Source: an uncultured Pontibacter sp. (GTDB taxonomy: Bacteria > Bacteroidota > Bacteroidia > Cytophagales > Hymenobacteraceae). Taken from it: a DNA stretch of 64,000 bases. The stretch spans positions 49,386 to 113,385 of the forward strand of contig NZ_CANLZM010000016.1 in assembly GCF_947495565.1 (NCBI RefSeq). Reading direction: 5' to 3'. Positions 60,537 to 64,000 of the stretch are shown in pieces. Positions within the stretch are counted from its first letter, which is position 1. The number at the start of each line of letters is the position of its first letter. The notes below the pieces were generated by a model. That model saw only the letters and a program-made list of their open reading frames with translations, ran no database searches and was not told the origin of the DNA. The position numbers were made by a program, and so were the translations under genes.

Positions 60537-61715
60537 CTAAGTCAAAGAAGCATGCTTCTCCTTATCCAGTGTTTTGATCAACTCATGCAAAAGCGAATAA
60601 GCAGTGTTAGTTTGAAGCAGGTCCACCTCTTGCACACTGTTCACCATCAACTTGCGGTTACAGATATTGATGCGGTTAAGCATCGGAACAATGCTGTTGA
60701 GGTAGCGGTTATAGAAGCCAGCGATATCCTCCACGCCGTCAGGAAGCTTATAGCCTGACTTACCTTGGATACTTGCGATTAGCACCCCGTTGTCGCGCAG
60801 GTGTTGAACACAAACCCGCAGCTGCTGCTCCGAAAAAGTCGGAAATCTTCTTTTTAGCTTATCGATGATCTCCCGTTTCTCGATGAGGCGGTCAGGCGCG
60901 GTGCGGAACATCAGGTACAGATACTGCAACACGGCAAGCGCCTCCTCCGAAAGGCTGTTTCTACCAGAGAGTGCCTCTTGGGCGGACTCCGATGCTATTC
61001 TTCGAATAAGATGGTTCTTCTGCCGGTCTTCGGGGGTAGGGGAGAGGAGATAGTCTGTTCTTTCAAAAGGGAAAAAATCAATGAACGTACGGTCGTGCAG
61101 CAGATCGAACAGGGCGGATGCCTTTTCGTGGCTGTGACTGGTGCAGTAAATCTTGCCCAGGCAACCAGAAAGAAAATCTGCCAGCTGCACCAGGGGCTCC
61201 TCTGCCTTATCCTCCACCAGGCGATAAGAGCGCTCCGGCGTAAACAGATCCCGCTGAATAACCTTAGTTTCAATGTAATGGTGCAGGCTGCGCCGAAACT
61301 CTGGCCAGCCAAGCTGATCGGCATGAATCGAAAAAGCAGTGAAGTTTTTGGGAAACTGCTTGAGAAAGATTCTGTTGAAGTATTTATAGAACACATCATT
61401 ATGATCAAAACCTGCTCCATCCAGCTTGTTCTTGTTGATGACCATCCCCAGCACCACGAAGTCCAACTGACGCAGCTCCCTTAATACCTCCAATCTTTTT
61501 CGGAAGCCCTTCTCATCATTGGGGATACGGCTGGACTTGATGGGTTGGCCTTGGAAGAAGCGTTGGCTGATCGTATCCCTTAGCAGCCGGGCCTGCTCCA
61601 GCTTCGTCTCATCCAGGAGAACAGCTGTCAGAACAAAATGGGAGAAGGTACCGGCTTTATCCAGGTTTAGGCTGGCGTTTCCGAATTCATCCAGAAAAAT
61701 ATGTACATGTTGCAT
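60537..61715 (-). CDS. DUF3800-type protein with C-terminal winged helix
   Basis: This 392-residue protein has an N-terminal DUF3800-like RNase H fold (FLDEFGN at residues 7-13, with D9 and E10, and a later ADFLSG). The remainder includes a winged-helix-like segment (IIDKLKRRFPTFSEQQLRVCVQHLRDNGVLIAS near residues 285-317). DUF3800 proteins are found on mobile elements and may be nucleases. It is separate from the neighbouring genes by gaps of 79-270 bases. Confidence 0.7.
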   Translation of the reverse strand: MQHVHIFLDEFGNASLNLDKAGTFSHFVLTAVLLDETKLEQARLLRDTISQRFFQGQPIKSSRIPNDEKGFRKRLEVLRELRQLDFVVLGMVINKNKLDGAGFDHNDVFYKYFNRIFLKQFPKNFTAFSIHADQLGWPEFRRSLHHYIETKVIQRDLFTPERSYRLVEDKAEEPLVQLADFLSGCLGKIYCTSHSHEKASALFDLLHDRTFIDFFPFERTDYLLSPTPEDRQKNHLIRRIASESAQEALSGRNSLSEEALAVLQYLYLMFRTAPDRLIEKREIIDKLKRRFPTFSEQQLRVCVQHLRDNGVLIASIQGKSGYKLPDGVEDIAGFYNRYLNSIVPMLNRINICNRKLMVNSVQEVDLLQTNTAYSLLHELIKTLDKEKHASLT

Positions 61716-61793
61716 AGGAGGAGTATAGGGTGATAACTCTTATGCCACATAAGATACAAAAGATGAAGCACTTTCAATATAAATATAGTAAGC

Positions 61794-62483
61794 CTAAACT
61801 ACGCTGGTGAGGGCATCCGTTTGAAGCTGCCCTTGTCGGATGTGCAGACGCTGAACGGTGATGGCAAAGAATTTCTTCCCCCTGCGGGTGGTGAAGCCAT
61901 GGCTGTTAAGCCGGTCAGCAATTTGCTGATAGGTCATATCCTTTTCCCGATACATCTGGATCAGTTCCGTGGCCTGTCGGTTGGCTTTGTGCGATGCTGC
62001 GTTCTCCTGCCGTATCTGAAGTCCTTTCGTCCTGGCTCCCTGGGTCAGGTTCTCTGGCGAACCCAGGGCAAAACCCTGTAGCTTCTTTTGCTGGAGCGCG
62101 GCTCTGGTCCTGGAGCTGATTAACTCCCGCTCATGCTGGGCCAATACGGCGAATATTCCGATGGTCAGGGTATTGGCATCGGGCATATCCACAGCAAGAA
62201 AGTCCACGTGGCTGTCACGCAACTTAAAGATAAACCCGGCGTTACGACTGAGACGGTCGAGCTTGGCAATCAGCAACTGGGCCTGCTCCCGCTTGGCCAG
62301 GGCGATGGCCGCCTCCAGCTCCGGTCGGTCGTTGCGCTTGCCGCTCTCCACCTCAATGTGCTCGGCAAGCAGCGCATCGCCGGCCTTTAAGAAACCCTTC
62401 ACCATCTCGCGCTGTGACTCCAGGCCCAGCCCGCTCTGACCCTGCTTCTTGGTGGAGACCCGGTAGTAAGCCACGTACTTCAT
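61794..62483 (-). CDS. Serine recombinase/resolvase
   Basis: This 229-residue small serine recombinase has catalytic serine 10 in YYRVSTKKQ and the helix AKLDRLSRNAGFIFKL. A C-terminal DNA-binding helix-turn-helix follows (MTYQQIADRLNSHGFTTRRGK). Such enzymes resolve cointegrates or multimers, and on plasmids they raise segregation fidelity. A 38-bp palindrome 48 bases upstream could be its site or promoter. Confidence 0.85.
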   Translation of the reverse strand: MKYVAYYRVSTKKQGQSGLGLESQREMVKGFLKAGDALLAEHIEVESGKRNDRPELEAAIALAKREQAQLLIAKLDRLSRNAGFIFKLRDSHVDFLAVDMPDANTLTIGIFAVLAQHERELISSRTRAALQQKKLQGFALGSPENLTQGARTKGLQIRQENAASHKANRQATELIQMYREKDMTYQQIADRLNSHGFTTRRGKKFFAITVQRLHIRQGQLQTDALTSVV

Positions 62484-62530
62484 CTTCGCTACTCCTTATT
62501 ATATAGGTGAAACTCGGGGGTAAAGTTAGT

Positions 62531-62568
62531 TATAACATTTTACAAACGGACGTTTGTAAAATGTTATA
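62531..62568. repeat. 38-bp palindrome upstream of the resolvase
   Basis: Arms of 18 bases, each TATAACATTTTACAAACG in opposing orientation, surround the central GA (62549-62550). The symmetry is perfect apart from the centre. It is a candidate recombination (res-like) site or an operator of the resolvase gene. It could also be a dimer-resolution crossover site for a different recombinase. Confidence 0.65.
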
Positions 62569-63040
62569 GATACATAAAAGTGTGAAACTGCACCTGGCGT
62601 TGTCTAATAAGTGCACTAACTACGGTGCCATCTTGTGCTAGGCTATGAGCAAAAGCGAAAAATACTAGCTGGGTTAATGTAGCTTTTTAAGAGCATGTGT
62701 TTTGCTTTTGGATCACCCATTACTCGGGAAGATGAGCTGCAACTTCTCCTATGTTCAAGCTGCCAAGAAATCAGGCGGATTGCACCTTCGACTGATCCTG
62801 CCTATATAGAGAAGGAAGTGAGATTGATAAAAGAAATGAGGTATCACCGCAGTAGCTGTCACTCTATGAAATCAATTGCCAAGCAAAATAGTCGCCCGCT
62901 TTGGCAATTGCCGCATATTGTAAAAGTGACTACGCTGATTGTTTAACCTAAAAGTCCCTCTACAGCATAAGAAGGCACATTCAAAACCCGTCCTACCTTT
63001 TCACTTGGAGGCGAGTTACTTTTGCATAGCACGGCGGAGC
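62569..63040. other. Gene-poor stretch
   Basis: About 470 bases between the resolvase palindrome and a strong hairpin. The one open frame (62695-62946, 83 codons) has no good start context and no protein-like motif beyond CSSCQE, so no gene is called. No tRNA was seen. Confidence 0.4.
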
Positions 63041-63097
63041 CATAGAAGAAGGCACACTACACAAAACTTTTAAACCGAAGTAGTGCCTTCTTCTATG
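63041..63097. repeat. 15-bp hairpin repeat near the right end
   Basis: CATAGAAGAAGGCAC (63041-63055) and GTGCCTTCTTCTATG (63083-63097) are perfect complements 27 bases apart. A similar sequence CATAAGAAGGCAC occurs at about 62967. It may be a transcription terminator or part of a small mobile-element remnant. Confidence 0.5.
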
Positions 63098-63281
63098 ACC
63101 ATTGCTGGGGTAAAGACATGCTAATTATAGCTCACCTGGAAGGGGTAGTAACATACCCTTTTCTTAAGGCTTGTACAGAAATTTTTGTGTCTTTTTTTCA
63201 GACTGCGGGGTTAATTATCTTTGCCGTAACGCATTTACGGGAATAGGAGAGGAGCACTGCTTAAAGAGTAAGCGGTGTATT

Positions 63282-63677
63282 ATGCCTAAACGAAAGCGAC
63301 AAAACCAACCATGCAGATGCGACCATGAAAAGGGCTCAACTGGCTCTGCCGGTGCTGCCAGGAAGTTCGGGTTCATAGAGCAATGGAAAAAGCTTAACAA
63401 TTCTGCAGTCGCTGATTTCTGTAAGCAAGTCAAGACCGAGGATGAAGCTTCAGAAAGAGCATTCGGACCTCTTTACATCATTATTCGTGATGGTGTAAAG
63501 AGGCTGCTAAAGCTTGCCTTAGTCTTTAGTTTATTTACACTCGTCACACACTTGGTATTACTTGCCTCCCCCAGTGTCCAGGAAATACTTACTTTACTCA
63601 TTAATCTTCTAAAGGATTTTTATGCAGGAAAAACCATTTATCCATTTCTAAAGAACCTCCTCTTTCAAAGCAAATAG
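63282..63677 (+). CDS. Small membrane protein, hypothetical
   Basis: This protein of about 131 residues from the chosen ATG has a basic N-terminal region with a cysteine/histidine motif (CRCDHEKGS). A hydrophobic segment (LLKLALVFSLFTLVTHLVLLA, about residues 76-96) indicates one membrane helix near the C-terminus. The frame is open 37 codons further upstream but that part looks non-coding. The function is unknown. Confidence 0.5.
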   Translation: MPKRKRQNQPCRCDHEKGSTGSAGAARKFGFIEQWKKLNNSAVADFCKQVKTEDEASERAFGPLYIIIRDGVKRLLKLALVFSLFTLVTHLVLLASPSVQEILTLLINLLKDFYAGKTIYPFLKNLLFQSK

Positions 63678-63763
63678 TAACAACTGCAGTAACGTAATAG
63701 AAGCCCACATAAAGCAACAGCCTCGGCAAAACTATCATCAATAAAGAAATAACAACTGCGAAA

Positions 63764-64000
63764 CTACAGCTGCCCTATCAGCTCCTTAGCCTTATTCAGG
63801 TTGTAAGCCCCCTCTATAGCTTTGCTCTCAAAAACCATAAAATAGTTGTAGCCAGAACCAGCCTGTTGTGCCCACTGATTGCCTAAGCGGCATTTGGCCT
63901 CGCTATCCGAATTGTCGCGATCATCTCCCTTCGTTTCCAAAAGTATTACCCTGCCAGACTTAGTGTAAAGTATAAAATCAGGGTAATGGTTTGATTTAAA
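63764..64000 (-). CDS. C-terminal fragment of a PD-(D/E)XK-like restriction/helicase protein
   Basis: The frame runs off the right edge. The visible 78 residues contain NHYPDFILY and VILLETKGDD, the ExK-type nuclease signature of type III restriction/DEAD-box helicase proteins, then YFMVFESKAIEGAYNLNKAKE up to the stop. The complete gene would lie outside. It is likely another defence gene, but the remaining part must be seen to name it. Confidence 0.55.
   Translation of the reverse strand, partial: FKSNHYPDFILYTKSGRVILLETKGDDRDNSDSEAKCRLGNQWAQQAGSGYNYFMVFESKAIEGAYNLNKAKELIGQL

Noticed and set aside
62695..62946. Open frame of 83 codons with a CSSCQE motif
   Set aside because: No ribosome binding site, no family pattern and poor coding character.

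Overview
The window looks like part of a large conjugative plasmid from a Bacteroidota species, most likely a Cytophagales/Hymenobacteraceae-type bacterium (Pontibacter, Rufibacter or Hymenobacter-like). This is inferred from several family features. The transfer genes are of the Bacteroides TraE–TraO type with MobA/MobB/MobC-like mobilisation proteins. The heavy-metal RND pump is fused to its TolC partner, an arrangement common in this phylum. Several candidate promoters match the Bacteroidota -7 box TAnnTTTG. No tRNA, rRNA or CRISPR array was seen.

Layout from left to right. (1) 1-2461: end of gajA and complete gajB, a Gabija anti-phage system. (2) 2779-5138: an IS3-family element with a visible A6G frameshift site, abutting a 5'-truncated IS1182-type transposase. 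(3) 5421-18304: a metal cargo region. A rightward ArsR-type regulator, a MerT-P fusion and a GDCCVxC protein are followed by a long leftward run: DUF6660-like, CzcA-TolC fusion, CzcB, YnfA, Fur-type regulator, DUF3703, P1B-ATPase, CaCA exchanger and ZIP. (4) 18476-25789: a leftward ubiquitin-like operon (Ubl-E2 fusion, JAB-E1 fusion, DUF6527), a divergent sigma-like/unknown/ImmA-IrrE operon, then umuDC behind two copies of a GCTAA-N5-TTAGC palindrome. (5) 25893-29125: lipoprotein, Toprim protein, DUF4099-type protein, a 150-bp MITE-like element and two overlapping convergent small genes. (6) 29230-36061: an AT-rich rightward cluster with two DUF262 proteins (GmrSD-like), a WYL regulator, an unknown protein and a degenerate FtsZ-like protein.

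(7) 36111-50693 and on to 51370: the leftward transfer module. It holds the coupling protein, TraO, N, M, a TraL-position protein, K, J, two VirB5-like or unknown periplasmic proteins, the VirB4-type TraG ATPase, TraF, TraE, a DUF3408-like protein, ParA, MobB relaxase and MobA, with an oriT-like hairpin pair just upstream of mobA. (8) 51832-56822: plasmid backbone with small regulators, ArdC, a RadC-type JAB protein, twelve iterons and the Rep_3-type initiator. A TATACGTA-type motif recurs at several of these promoters. (9) 56969-64000: a Fic operon with a perfect 28-bp palindromic promoter/operator, a UDG-like plus deiminase-like gene pair, a DUF3800 protein, a serine resolvase with a 38-bp palindrome, a small membrane protein and the end of a nuclease-like gene.

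The transfer and replication modules explain how the DNA spreads. The remainder is cargo for metal resistance, mutagenic repair and several layers of host defence. The least explained parts are the FtsZ-like gene next to the DUF262 pair, the Ubl operon divergent from the sigma/ImmA operon, and the UDG-like/deiminase pair.
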